A stretch of 64,000 bases of DNA from NCBI RefSeq assembly GCF_002776525.5, contig NC_045447.1, positions 23,562,172-23,626,171 of the forward strand. Reading direction: 5' to 3'. The notes beneath the pieces were generated by a model. It was given only the letters and a program-made list of their open reading frames with translations, was not told where the DNA came from and made no database searches. Each line of letters opens with the position of its first letter. The first letter of the stretch is position 1. The DNA comes from Piliocolobus tephrosceles. Taxonomy: Eukaryota; Chordata; Mammalia; Primates; Cercopithecidae. The position numbers and the translations under genes are program-made. Positions 34,524 to 45,640 of this stretch are shown piece by piece.

Positions 34524-35215
34524 TGAATGTTTCCTTTTGGCCTGCCATGCCCCGTATCCTGTGCCATGAAAACCCCAAGCTCCACTGGCAGAGGAGCTGA
34601 GCAGTGTGGCAGAGAACAGAAGAGAGAAGCATCGGAATGTTCAGAGGAGAAAAAGCAGCTGGACATCAGAGACTACAGCCAAACTCCAGGGGAAGAACAT
34701 CTTCCCACTCTATCCCCCTTTCTAGCTTCCTATCCCACTGAGAGCCACTTCTATCACTCAATAAAATCTCTGCATTCACCATCCTTTAGGTCCATGTGAC
34801 CTCATTCCTCTTGGACATTGGACAAGAACTCACGACATCCCGGGTGGCAGAACTAAAAAAGGTTGGCACACTGGCCCCTAGTCCTCACTGGTAGAGGGCA
34901 GCTGGCCCATATAATGAAGTAAATGTCTCATTGAGCTGGTAGCATGCCCTCTGGGACTCCAGGGGTCCCAGGCATCCCTTCCCAAAGGCAGAGATAAAAG
35001 AGCATTGTAACACGTGTGGACACTGCCATGGGGCCTAAACAGGGCCTGTTCCCACTGGAGAGAAGTGGCTGGTGGTTCCGGCGTTTGTTCACTCTGGTTC
35101 GCACACCGGTCTGCTTGCATATTCCCTCCCACAAGGGGTTGAGCACAATGGCCAAGTAAACGAGCCACCCCTTTCACAAGTCCTGCAAAGGGGCCAAAAG
35201 ACCTCTCCTGTTTCA
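34524..35215 (+). mobile_element. ERV1-type solo LTR
   Basis: An LTR-like unit with a polyadenylation signal 'aataaa' at 34760-34765. It is followed by 'ccatgtgacctcattcctct', 'ggacattggacaagaactca' and 'cgacatcccgggtggcag', which match the R/U5 wording of class I endogenous retrovirus LTRs. It may run from TG at 34524 to CA at 35215. I find no matching 4-6 base target duplication at those points, so the ends are provisional. No internal retroviral genes adjoin it, so it is a solo LTR. The 112-codon antisense open frame (34878-35216) has no recognisable product. Confidence 0.65.
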
Positions 35216-36929
35216 CTATTTTAAGTCAAGAGGCATAGTCAAAAGATTTATATACTCTCCCTGACCCCAGAAAAGTTATTCTAATTTGTATTGTTCATTT
35301 AATGCTGAGTTTCCCATCTGAGGGGCTGCAGTCTGGAGGCCTGCAAGGGTATTAATCCCCTTGATCTTTGTGGTTATCCAGAGCCCTTGGACTGCTCACT
35401 TCTGCCTCTAAGCAGCCTCTTTAGTTAATTACTATGTTTGGTACACATATGGTCATTAACTCAGGCAACATAATGTCAACCAGGATGTAGTGAACCACAC
35501 TAGTTAATGTCATGATGTTAAAAATACAGTCGTGAGGGCACAACGAGTTCTTGTTGAGTGACCCATTTAAACATTTAACCTTTATTTAAAACCAATCAAA
35601 GTTTCAGTTGTGACTGGGAGGTTGCTTACTTGGATTTGTGACTGAAAAATTGTGTGTCATTTAAGAATTAATCAGATTGATAGATCTTTATAGACCCTTT
35701 GGACATTGAGATCATTAGATTTTATCAATTGACTCCAGAACTGACTCCAGCATATGCCCAACAGCTTGACCGTGAACTTTGTAGTTTTCCTTTTCCGAAT
35801 TCATAACTCAGAAGTAAAGCCAAACAAAGAAATAAAGGCCAGCATCTTTGGCCACCACAGATTCGCCAGTTAGAGGGAAGTTGAGGCCTAAAAGGCAAAG
35901 TATAAAGAAAGTTAAAATTTCTCAATAACAATCAAATGATTGAAGAACTCTCTGGTTAGTGTAGCTTAGTGTCAAGGATTTTAGAGCCAGAAGGGCTTAA
36001 ATTAAAACTACAGTTCTAGATTCCTATCACTGAGCTCTGATTATCCATTCTCTAAATTGAAATGATAAAATGAGCAACTCAGATAGTAGATGCAGAAAAA
36101 TAACTTGCAAATGGTAAACTGCTGTGAACATGTGATTGTTGTGTTCTACTGGTCGAGATCTGAAGGACTGGTAGAGGGCAAATGAAGACTGAGTCAAAAA
36201 GACAGCATTTCCAGCCCATGCTTTACTTCTGGCCCCCTGCCTTTCCTTTCCCAATTTCACATTCTCACATTCTCACATTCTCACATTGGGGCTCAGACCG
36301 AAGGGAGTGTGCCCTGGAGACTGGTGGTTTCCATCAGAACACAAGTTTCACGTTCCACAGTGGGATTCCCAGTCTCAGCATATGTTGGTCTGGACTCTGC
36401 AATCCCCTAGCTCCACTCTCCTAAATTACTATTAGTCCCCACAGGACAGCTTCTTGCAATGTGTTGTTTTGTCTCTCCCTGTTGCTACAGCAATCCAAAA
36501 AAGATTTGTGTTTCCAATTCTCTGAAATGGAGACATCTGTATGTAATTTTTGAAAATCCTTGTCAGGGTCCTCATTTACTGTTTTGATCAGCACTCTCTG
36601 ATATGTGAGCAGAGTCCCCATAGGAGTTAAAAAGGAAGAGACCCCTCTAGGCAAACAAGTGCTTCCCATAAAGGCAGCATGCCTATGGATTTCTGTCCTC
36701 TGTGGAGTGAACTCCAAGAATGCACAGATACCAAATTATCTCCCCAAGCCTAACCTGAGCCTTTTGATTCAACCCAAGAGGGAGAATGGTCAAATCAAAA
36801 GACTCAGATTAGGACTCTCTTCAAGTTAAATTCTGTCAAGGAGTTGTCTCTTCTACATACATACATATGAGCCCATGTGGGTCCTAAAAGTCCTGCCCCT
36901 TGCATGTGCCCCATTTTGAGAGGTGAGAG
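35216..36929. other. Unassigned sequence with short octamer repeat
   Basis: No clear repeat family. An MIR-like patch may lie near 35945-36130 ('ttttagagccagaagggctt'). A short array of 'acattctc' units lies at 36258-36286. A 98-codon minus-strand open frame (36421-36717) resembles no protein I know and has no supporting signals. Confidence 0.45.
36258..36286 (+). repeat. Short (CACATTCT)n tandem repeat
   Basis: About three and a half exact copies of 'cacattct', ending at 'cacattgg'. Confidence 0.9.
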
Positions 36930-37120
36930 GAGCTGACATTGTTTAGGACTGGACAACAGGAATCCTGATCTTTGTTCCTCGTTGTAAATAACCATGTGGC
37001 CATAGGTGTAAGAATCACATCTGGGCTTCAGTTTCCTCATGTGTTAAATGAGTTGACCGGATGTCCACGGCCTCTTTCAAGTCTTTCAATAACTCTAGGC
37101 ATGAAGATTATCCAGGAGTG
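36930..37120 (+). repeat. MIR SINE
   Basis: 'accatgtggccataggtgta', 'gggcttcagtttcctcatgt' and 'gttaaatgagttgaccggat' match MIR. Confidence 0.85.
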
Positions 37121-37224
37121 GGGCTCCTAAACATACACCTGCTAACCCCCAGGCAGAAAAGTATTATACAAATTTAATCACTAGGCTACTGTTGGAATAA
37201 TGATAGGAAGTATTCTACTCCTCA

Positions 37225-37435
37225 ATGGAGCAGAAAATTTATGTAGATCTTAAAGTCAGATAGACTCACTTCCAAGCCCTCATGTTACTTTTTGGTAGTG
37301 TGACTCAGGGCAATTTATGTAAGGCCTCCAGACTCCTGGTAGCTATTTTACAAATAATTTGTGAAAAGTAGGTAAAGTAATTTATGTAAAGTACAGAGCA
37401 CAGTGCCTAAAACAAAGTAAGATCTGTGTAACTTC
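37225..37435 (+). repeat. MIR SINE
   Basis: 'cagatagactcacttccaag', 'tgtgactcagggcaatttat' and 'agcacagtgcctaaaacaaa' match MIR 5' to 3'. Confidence 0.8.
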
Positions 37436-37445
37436 CCATTCCTCT

Positions 37446-37464
37446 TTTTTTTTTTTTTTTTTTT
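37446..37464 (+). repeat. T-run
   Basis: About 19 T in a row, followed by a short L1MA-like minus-strand patch ('cttaaggggtacaagtgcaa', near 37560). Confidence 0.85.
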
Positions 37465-37519
37465 GTAATCCATCCACTTTCTAACCTCAAGCTGGCCAAA
37501 ATCCAAGCTTATATGTGTA

Positions 37520-37690
37520 CATATTAATGCTTGTACATTTTTAAAATGTGTATAAACTTAAGGGGTACAAGTGCAATTTTGTCACATGTGTATACTGTAT
37601 AGTGGTAAAATCTAGGCTTTTAGTGTGTCTGTCACTCAAATACCTTTATGTTTATATGTGTGCATATACTGAAATGCATATGTACAGGTG
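37520..37690 (-). mobile_element. Short L1MA-type 3' fragment
   Basis: 'aacttaaggggtacaagtgc', 'tgtcacatgtgtatactgta' and 'gtgtctgtcactcaaatacc' recall the reverse of an L1MA-type 3'UTR. Confidence 0.55.
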
Positions 37691-37754
37691 AAAAATCACC
37701 CCTCTCCACCCATATCATAACTTTTGCTTAATTGGGATACTAACACTTCAAAAA

Positions 37755-38762
37755 ATTGTAACTTTTAGTTTAGATTCAGGGGGTACATGGGTATATTGAG
37801 TGATGTGGAGGTTTGGGATATGAATGATCCTGTTATCCAGGTAGTGAGCATAATACTCAGTCAGTTTTTCAATCCTTGCTCCCCTTCCACCCCCTTCCCT
37901 TTTAGGAGTCCACAGTGTCTATTGTTGCAATCTTTATGTCCATGAGTATCCAGTGTTTAGCTCCCACTTGTAAGTGAGAATATGTGGTATTTGGTTTTCT
38001 GTTCCTGCATTAATTTGCTTAGGATTACGGCCTCCAATTGCAACTATGTTGCTGCAAAAGACATGATTTCATTCTTTTTAATGGTTGTGTAGTATTTCAT
38101 GGTGTACATGTACCACATTTTCTTTATCCAATCTACTGTTGATGGGCACCTTGATTGATTCCATGTCTTTCTATAGTGAATAGTGCTGTGATGAACATAC
38201 ATGTGCATGTAATCCTTTCTTCAAAATGAAATTGAACCACCTTCTTTTTCTATTTAATGTTAAATATATTTATGTTAAATTGTACATGTTATGTATTAAT
38301 GCTAAATATATTTAAGTAACATATTTTAATGTTCAATATATTATATATATATTTTGAGAAGTGTCTATTCATGTTATTTTCTCACTTTCTAATGGGATTG
38401 TTTATTACTTGCTGATTTGTTTGAGTTCCTTGTAGATTCTGGATATTAGTCCTTTGTCAGATACATAATGTGAAAACATTTTCTCCCATTCTGTAGGTTG
38501 TCTGTTTACTCTGATGATTATTTCTTTTGCTGTGCAGAAGCTTTTTAGTTCCATTAGGTTCCATTTATTTATTTTAGTTTTTGTTGCTTTTGCTTTTGAG
38601 ATTTAGTCATAAATATTTTGCCTAGGCCAATGTCCACAAGACTGTTTTCTGTGTTTCCTTCTTGAATTTTCAAGGTTTCAGGTCTTATATTTAAGTCTTT
38701 AATTTATTTTGAGTTACTTTTTTGCATATAGTGAGAGGTAGGGATCCAGTTTCATTGCCCAA
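37755..38762 (-). mobile_element. L1PA/L1PB-type LINE 3' end
   Basis: 5'-truncated minus-strand L1 with 3'UTR and ORF2 end: 'cccacttgtaagtgagaata', 'ttgcttaggattacggcctc', 'tgttgatgggcaccttgatt', 'ggatattagtcctttgtcag', 'tctcccattctgtaggttgt', 'ttttgctgtgcagaagcttt'. An AT-rich stretch at about 38240-38350, built of repeated 'ttaaatatattta'-like units, interrupts the ORF2 text and looks like a local expansion or insertion. Confidence 0.93.
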
Positions 38763-39119
38763 CCAACAGAACACTTCTGCTACCTCTCCAGCCACACACA
38801 CACACACACACACACACAAATGTGAGTGCCTGCTCTCCCCCTGGCTCAGGGTCTCAAATTAAGTATCTTTTCTTCTTGTTAGAAAGCAAGCAAGGTTTTC
38901 TGCTAGTCCATTCTAGGTCCATGTAGATATGGCATCTGCATTTCGAAAAGTGCCAGATGGAAGCCAATGTTGAGAGACAAAAAAGGTACTAGCTCTTTTC
39001 CTAGCCTGGAGTGGTCAAACGGTTTAATTTTTTCCCATATTAGAAAAACTAGGTAAACACCCCCAAAATTGGGGCTTTCTTGCTCCTCGTGACTGATCCA
39101 GTGAGATGCTATGCTCTTG
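38763..39119. other. Unassigned sequence with (CA)n
   Basis: A (CA)n run of about 13 units at 38793-38818 follows the L1. Nothing else recognised. Confidence 0.6.
38793..38818 (+). repeat. (CA)n dinucleotide microsatellite
   Basis: Pure CA run flanked by 'tccagc' and 'aaatgtgag'. Confidence 0.95.
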
Positions 39120-39330
39120 ATTTTTGCCAGACATTGTGCTAAGTGTGTGTATATATTATTTTATCCCAGTTACTTGTCATAGCTGCCCTATGAGATTTAC
39201 ACTATTATTAGTGCCCATTTATACATAATGAAATAAAGACTTAAACAAGTTAAGTGACCTGACCAAGTTCAGATGGCTAGCAAGTCTCATCCATAAGATC
39301 CCCCACCAGACCCCAGTCTTCCACAAGATT
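39120..39330 (-). repeat. MIR SINE
   Basis: 'gccagacattgtgctaagtg', 'ctgccctatgagatttacac', 'agttaagtgacctgaccaag' and 'atggctagcaagtctc' match inverted MIR. Confidence 0.85.
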
Positions 39331-39724
39331 GACCACTCCAGGATTTGATCACTTATCTTTTCTTTATGTTCTTCCTTAGGTGATGGTATCTGGTCTAATC
39401 ACTTAAAAAATTATGTATACACTAAATATCTTTACACGTAAATCTCCAACCATGAGCTCCACAAGGTGCTCCAGATTCCTATATTCAGCCACCCCATTCA
39501 GCACCTCCATTTCAAGGTTCTTTAGACATGTCCAACTTATGATCAAAGTAAATTCCATTTATCACCCTCCTTAATATGTACCCCCTCTCTCCCAGTTGTT
39601 TGCATCTCAGAAAATATTACTATCATTGAATGATTATCTTTTCCACTCCATATACTATCTATCAACAATTCCTGTCCTTTCTACTTTCAAAATATATGCA
39701 GAATCTAAGCACTTTTCCCCATCT
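39331..39724. other. Unassigned sequence
   Basis: Nothing recognised. Confidence 0.4.
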
Positions 39725-40090
39725 GAGTCTAGACTGGGTATCCCATAGAAATATAATGTCCTACATACATTTTTAAATTTCCCAGTAGCCACATTTTGAA
39801 AACTAAGAAGAAACCACTGAATAACATATTTAATAGCATTTTATTAACATATTTATTAATGTTTTATTTCATCCATTTGAGCAATTATTTGAGAAAAATA
39901 TTATATCATTTCAACGTGTAGTTAATACAAAATAGATATTAGTGAGACATTTTACATTCTTTTCTATTAAGCCCTTGAAGTCTGATGCATACTTACACAT
40001 ACAGAGTCTGTTCGTTTAAAGGAGCTACATTTCAATTGTTAGTAAGCATATTTGACCAGTGGGTTCTATGTTTGACAAGCAGTGCAGGTC
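39725..40090. mobile_element. hAT-type non-autonomous DNA transposon (MER class)
   Basis: 'tcccatagaaatataatgtc', 'cccagtagccacattttgaa', 'atcatttcaacgtgtagtta', 'gagacattttacattctttt' and 'tttgacaagcagtgcaggtc' follow a common mammalian hAT-derived repeat whose ends read 'ccaatagaa' and 'ggacagc'. Exact family not named. Confidence 0.6.
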
Positions 40091-40129
40091 CAAGGTCATA
40101 ACCCCCTAATTCTCTGATAGCCTCCTAGC

Positions 40130-40385
40130 AAGTCTAAATTCTTCTACTCTTATTCCACCAAGTCTATGATTCACGCCACAGTCTAATGATCCTTTAAAAA
40201 TGTCAATCAGATCATGCCACTCTATTGTTCCAAATACCTCTGGTTTCCTAGGACTTATAAAACTCTGAAGCCCTTCCATGGTCTGGCTCCTGACTGCCTC
40301 CTTGACAGGGCTCTCTGATCCTCTGCTCTGTGCACTGTGCTTCAGTATGCTGGCTCTAGCAGACACAGTTGATGGTTTTTCCAGA
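40130..40385 (+). repeat. L2 LINE, upstream segment
   Basis: 'cagatcatgccactctattg', 'actctgaagcccttccatgg' and 'tctggctcctgactgcctcc' follow the L2 3' region in order. The segment stops near 40385, and unrelated sequence follows before L2 resumes at 40780. Confidence 0.8.
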
Positions 40386-40779
40386 CCCTTTTCTATCTCT
40401 TTGTTGGTCTTGTGTTCATCCTCCAACCTCCGCAAGCCATATCCTCTAATGGCTAACCCCTGAGACTTTGTTTAAAGGACTGCCCCTGGGCATCTGGAGC
40501 TAATCCTCTTGCCTATCCTAACAGAGACCTGGAATTTAGGGGACTCGACTTCCTCCCTGGCTCCCTGAGGTGTAGTATAAGCTCCAGGAAAGATGAAGCT
40601 AAGGCCAGCACTTTGCGTAAATTCTTACTCTTTCCTTTCCTACCTCCTAGACTCCCTTACAGATTCCTTCTGCCAAGTGCCTCCATAACAAATAACTTAT
40701 AAGACAGCATGGGCAACCTAACCTAGCACAATGGCCTTAGACACTCTCCTACATCAGAATTGCCTTTGCAGTTGCTAGT
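40386..40779. other. Unassigned insertion-like sequence between two L2 segments
   Basis: About 390 bases that do not read as L2 although L2 flanks them in the right order. I see no target duplication or tail, so it may be a very decayed part of L2 rather than an insertion. Confidence 0.4.
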
Positions 40780-41122
40780 CCTCAGCCTAGAACTCTCTTC
40801 TCCCATAGAGAAACATGGCTGGCTACTCCCACTTCATTAAGGTTTCTGCTCAAACATCACCACCTCAAGAAAAGCTTTCTCTGATGTATGTGTCTGTTTC
40901 TCCCTTTCTTCTTCTCTGCTTTATTTTCCCAGATAAGAATTATCACCATCTGACCTTATATAAATGAGTTTTCTTGTCATTATTGCTCATTTCTTTTACT
41001 AGGATATAAACTTCATGAAAGAAGCAAGTTTGTTCACATAATATTCATAATACTCAGAGGTGTGCTCAACAACCCTGTTAAATATGTGTTTAGTTAATAA
41101 ATGTATGAATGAATGAACTGGT
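40780..41122 (+). repeat. L2 LINE 3' end
   Basis: 'ggtttctgctcaaacatcac', 'cctcaagaaaagctttctct', 'tatcaccatctgaccttata', 'aggatataaacttcatgaaa' and 'taaatgtatgaatgaatgaa' trace the L2 3' end to its terminal repeat. Confidence 0.92.
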
Positions 41123-42369
41123 AGAGGCAAAACCAGGGTAGACAGTATTAATTCCAAGAATGCATATGCTACATGTTTGAAAAGCCTAAATCTACAAAAA
41201 CTATTTCAAATTGTTAGGGTGCACACAAATACACATATGTTCAAAAAAATTTTAGTATCAACAATCCTATAGGCCTAGAATGCCATACACTCTGCCTCTG
41301 TAAGAAGGAATGGCCCCATTTCTTAAGGGAAAAAGAATAAAAGTATACATTATTCCTCCAAAAACTCTCTAGCTATTAGGAATTGTAGCGTCTTATTTAC
41401 CGAGCCCAACTGTGACTCCAATCAATAGTGCAACAACGTGAACCAATGTCAGATTGAAAACATAAACATTCAGATTAAAGAAATGAAATAATTACAAAAT
41501 ACTATCGTGGTTCCTGGTATATGAGATGCTCTTTATTCACAGTTGCTAAATTATCATAGTGGTTCTTTGCTCTCTGATATCTTGATTAAAACCTCAGTCT
41601 TAACTCAATTATATCAATGTGAAAGAGTGAGATCTGGTTGGGAACAGAACTGGAATTCAAAGGGAGAAGTTGATAAAATATGCAATGCCACATTTCTAGG
41701 ACTTTATGTCCTGAACACTGACCACCGTAACCTGCACAGAAGGGATGAGACATAGCAGTGAAAGGAAACATATGATTTCCCAGGAGAAAAAGAATTATCA
41801 TCTCTGTGGCTTGAGTAACAGAGTTGCTCAGTAAACTTTACTGGTAGTTTGCAGTCTGTCTGAAAATACTAGCACATTCTTCCAGTACCCTAGCCAATAT
41901 TGCTTTTGGAATAGAAATTATTGGCAGATGGTGAAAAGGCGACTGAAATAGTTTACAAATGAGCTTTCGCCTGTGCTAATCACTCCAACCTTTTTCCTGT
42001 TTAAGTAAGCCAATGAAGGGAGCATGTACTCTGTCTTTAAATGTCAGTTAGCTAGGGAGTCATTTAATTCACCAAGGAGATGCAATTAAATGATAAAATG
42101 ATGATTACATTAGGATCATTAATATTGATATCAAAACCACAAGCAACACAACAAATGCCATGACATTCCTGGGCAAATGGAAATCAACCCTGTCCTATTC
42201 TACCATGAAACTCTGCTTCTGGGAACAAGATTCAGAGCACACTCTATTCTTCAGTCCCTGAGATGTGACAATTTTCAGCATGTGGTGCCAGTTCAGTCCC
42301 TGGGATGAGATGCCAGGGCCTGGGAGCAATGGTGAAATGGGTAGCACAAGGGTAATGATCATTATTATC
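41123..42369. other. Unassigned sequence
   Basis: No repeat or exon recognised. Confidence 0.45.
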
Positions 42370-42895
42370 TATTGTCCTACTGCTGCTGTAACAAATGGCC
42401 ACAAACACAACAGGTTTTAATGGCTTAAAACAACACAAATCAATTGTCGTACCATTCTGTATGTCAGATGTCTAAATGTCTAAAAAGAGTCATACAGGGC
42501 AAAAATCAAGGAATCTACAGAGCTGTGTCCCTTCTGGAGCTCCTAGGGGAGAATCCTTCTCCTTGCCTAGTCAAACTTCAAGGCTGCCCTTATTCCTCAG
42601 CCCTGGCCTCTTCCCTATATTCAAAACCAGGAGCATAGCAGTTTCAAATCTCTCTTTGGTCTGTTTTGCATCACATTACCTTCCCTAACTCCGATGCTCC
42701 CTCCTACAAGGACCCTTGTGATTACACTGGGCCCAACCAGAATAAGCTAGGATAGTCTATTCAACTCCAGATCCTTAACTTTAATCACATCTGTAAGGTC
42801 TCTTTTGCCTAGTAAAGAAACATTCAGAGGATCTAGAAATTAGAATGTGGACATTTTGGGGGCCATTACATAGTCCACTAAATTCCCTGTCACAG
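42370..42895 (-). mobile_element. MLT1-like LTR (ERVL-MaLR), minus strand
   Basis: Plus-strand text 'tgctgctgtaacaaatggcc', 'ggcttaaaacaacacaaatc', 'ggggagaatccttctccttg', 'ctttaatcacatctgtaagg' and 'gacattttgggggccattac' matches a MaLR-type LTR read backwards. Its short open frames are by-products. Confidence 0.6.
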
Positions 42896-43392
42896 GCTTC
42901 CCTTATTTCTTTTGTATTTTCTGCCCTTTTATCTGTGAACAGTTGACTCTCATGTGGCACAAAGGACTTGCCCAAACTCTGAAGATACTTGACCAAACTC
43001 TAGCCTGGCTTTCATGTGCACCAAGCTGTGTCCCTAAAGGCAACCTCTGCTTCTGTGCTGAGTTTTTACTCGAGAATACAAGCCACCAATCCCCAACAGG
43101 TACATTGTTCCAACCCACTTTGCCATACCATTTTAAGTAATTTTCCACTTACCCTTCTTTTCTGTAACTCTCCATTTCTACATAGCTCCCAGTCCCTTTC
43201 TCATTCCCACTTAGTCCAGTTTTGTTCCCTATCTATTCTCCCTTTAAAAACCTTTGTTATCTTCATCTTAGTTGGAGTTGAGCTTGTTCTATATTAGAGT
43301 CTCTCCTCCTTCTATAGTAGTCTGAATAAAATCTATCTTCCCACCTTTAACAAGTATCTGGCTCTGTTTTCTCTTTGACCCCTCTCTCACAG
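42896..43392 (+). mobile_element. ERV-type LTR
   Basis: Ends with 'ccctttaaaaacctttgtta', 'tggagttgagcttgttctat', a polyadenylation signal 'aataaa' at 43325-43330 and 'ttaacaagtatctggctctg'. This layout is that of an endogenous retrovirus LTR (U3, TATA-like 'tttaaaaa', poly(A) signal, U5). No coding sequence is attached. Family uncertain. Confidence 0.55.
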
Positions 43393-43639
43393 CAAACATT
43401 AGAAAAAGATCTGAAATAAACCTTTTGCACCTTTCTGTGATTTGGAATCTTTGTGCCTTCTCACAGCAAACAGGTCAGAGATTTTGTAATACAAAGAGGT
43501 CAAGCCAACTTATCAGTTTAACACCATTAGCAAGAAAGAAGATGTTTTGTGGGAGATGCTCCTAGAACCATGCCACCTGACCTATGTGCCAGGCAGGGTA
43601 ATGATATGGATTAGGTTTATGAAACAGAACAGAGAACCT

Positions 43640-43790
43640 TCATAAAAAACATGGAGTTTGATTTAAGCTTGAAAAATTATCAAAACCTGGTGGAGGAGTG
43701 AAGGCAAAGAAAGAACAGAGAAGTGTGAAGGCAGAAGATGTCTTAAACTCAAGAGAATCAGGAAGCACACTGTAAACCTTCTCTATGAGG
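43640..43790 (-). repeat. L2 LINE fragment
   Basis: 'tggagtttgatttaagcttg' and 'ctggtggaggagtgaaggca' recall the inverted L2 'ggtgacatttgagctgagac'-type region. Weak. Confidence 0.4.
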
Positions 43791-44618
43791 ATATATAAAA
43801 ATGTCCCTTTCGTCAAGTGATATTTTCTTTGCTGATCAGTTACCTTTAGAATCCACTCCTTCTTAATCTCCCTTGTTCTGTTCCATATTTTCCCTTTATA
43901 ATTTTATGTTTGCAAGATCAAAACAAATAGGGATCTTTATATTCCCCATCAAAATACAGCGGTTACTGGTGTTGCCACCGCATAGATGGGCAGTCACCCC
44001 TTGAGTCCAGTCACCTGCACTCTCTTCCTCACAATGTGAGTGACCAAAGACCTAGACTCTACCTGCCAGCTTTGTCTCTATTGTTAGTAAGATTTGCCAC
44101 ATCTGAGGTTCTGAGGATTGGAGGGATGGTGTACTCTTGATCTGTCTTATTCTGCATATATGTTTTGGCCAAAATGTCCCTTTCATGGTCAGAAACAGGG
44201 TAGAAAGATGAATGTTAGAAACACATGCATGACTCACTTCCCTGTGACAATTCTACTCCAGTCAAGACTTTCGTGGGGTCACCTGAGCTAAATAAATGTT
44301 TATTTTGAATGCTAAAAGAAAAAAAAAAGCCTCATAGGAGAAATGTTAATCAACAACCATAGCCCACAGGTAGCATAGAATCAACTAACTGAATCCTTTA
44401 CAACCTCTTGCAGTTTTATAGCCTGCCTACCACTATAGACCCTAGTCATGGGCTATTGTCTTCTTAAATGCCAAAGTTACTTATCTCAACATTTTCTCAT
44501 ATGCAAATAAAAGACAGCTAGTTTTCCACAAAGAGAGAGACATTTGTACTTTTTAAAAAATACATTAGTAGAGCACAAGATCTGTGCCTAAACGGAAAAA
44601 GAATTTTTTTTTCCTTTT
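43791..44618. other. Unassigned sequence
   Basis: Nothing recognised. Confidence 0.4.
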
Positions 44619-44634
44619 AGTGTCCATAGTCTTT

Positions 44635-44933
44635 TTTTTTTTTTTTTTTTTGAGACGGAGTCTCGCTCTGTCGCCCAGGCTGGAGTGCAGTGGCCGGATC
44701 TCAGCTCACTGCAAGCTCCGCCTCCCGGGTTTACCATTCTCCTGCCTCAGCCTCCCGAGTAGCTGGGACTACAGGCGCCCGCCACCTCGCCCGGCTAGTT
44801 TTTTTTTTTTTTTTAGTAGAGACGGGGTTTCACTGTGTTAGCCAGGATGGTCTCGATCTCCTGACCTCGTGATCCGCCCGTCTCGGCCTCCCACAGTGCT
44901 GGGATTACAGGCTTGAGCCACCGCGCCCGGCCT
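44635..44933 (-). mobile_element. AluYR-type SINE with 16-base target duplication
   Basis: Nearly undiverged minus-strand Alu with the cercopithecid markers ('gtggccggatctcagctc', 'cccgggttta', 'caggcttgagccaccgcg'). It lacks 'cgc' in 'gggtttac(gc)catt', and its central linker is a 16-base T-run (44801-44816). The duplication 'agtgtccatagtcttt' is identical at 44619-44634 and 44934-44949, so it is a recent insertion. Confidence 0.97.
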
Positions 44934-45039
44934 AGTGTCCATAGTCTTTAAGGAAAAAAAAATAATCAAATAAACATAACCTTTATAAAAACACAATGAA
45001 TACACAGGAAAAAATTACCTAGCTGATTAGGGAAGGTAT

Positions 45040-45640
45040 TCTAGAAGAGGTTACAGTTAAAGCAATTCTTCACAGTGAAATCCTGTGAGTTTGCTAGGTA
45101 TAGATTCTGATGGGAAGAACATTACAGGCAAAAAGGATCAAATTGCAAAAGCCCAGAGGCATAAGAATATGACATATTGCTGAAATATTACAGGTTCAGT
45201 GCTTAGGACTTTGGGTGCAAAAGAGTTCTTGATGAGAAATAAAATCAGAAAAGGAGAATTAACTGGATTATGAGAAACCCTGCATGCTACATATGAGGTG
45301 TAAACTTCATCCCGTAGGTGATGAGAAGCCACTAAAATGATTGACACAAGGAATGACTGTGCCCATTTTATAACTGAAAATGATGGCTTGGTCAAGCAGT
45401 GTGGAGGATGTTGAAGAAGATAGTGAGACTGAGCAGTGAGGCAGAGAGACTCCATTTCAGGTCAATAGTTAGTCCAATCTGCTGAATGTTTTAATACTAA
45501 AGAAAAGTGGAGTTGAAAAAAAAGAAAGAAAAAACTGTAGAAGGTAGAATGGACTGGAAGTGGAGAGCAACTGATGATGGGGAAAGAGTAGGGCGAAGAT
45601 TAAAGTGAGATTCTAGGCACTTGGTTGGAGCTACTGGGAG
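45040..45640 (-). repeat. L2 LINE
   Basis: 'aagaacattacaggcaaaaa', 'tgcaaaagcccagaggcata', 'aacttcatcccgtaggtgat', 'gagaagccactaaaatgatt' and 'ggaatggactggaagtggag'-like text (45548-45565) follow inverted L2 over 600 bases. Confidence 0.8.

Noticed and set aside
34878..35216. 112-codon antisense frame in the ERV1-type LTR
   Set aside because: LTR sequence, antisense to the element, with no retroviral protein features.
36421..36717. 98-codon minus-strand open frame as a possible exon
   Set aside because: No similarity to a protein I know, and no convincing splice signals or conserved pattern. Frames of this length are expected by chance in 64 kb.
40106..40435. 109-codon minus-strand open frame
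   Set aside because: It lies antisense over an L2 copy, with no recognisable product.
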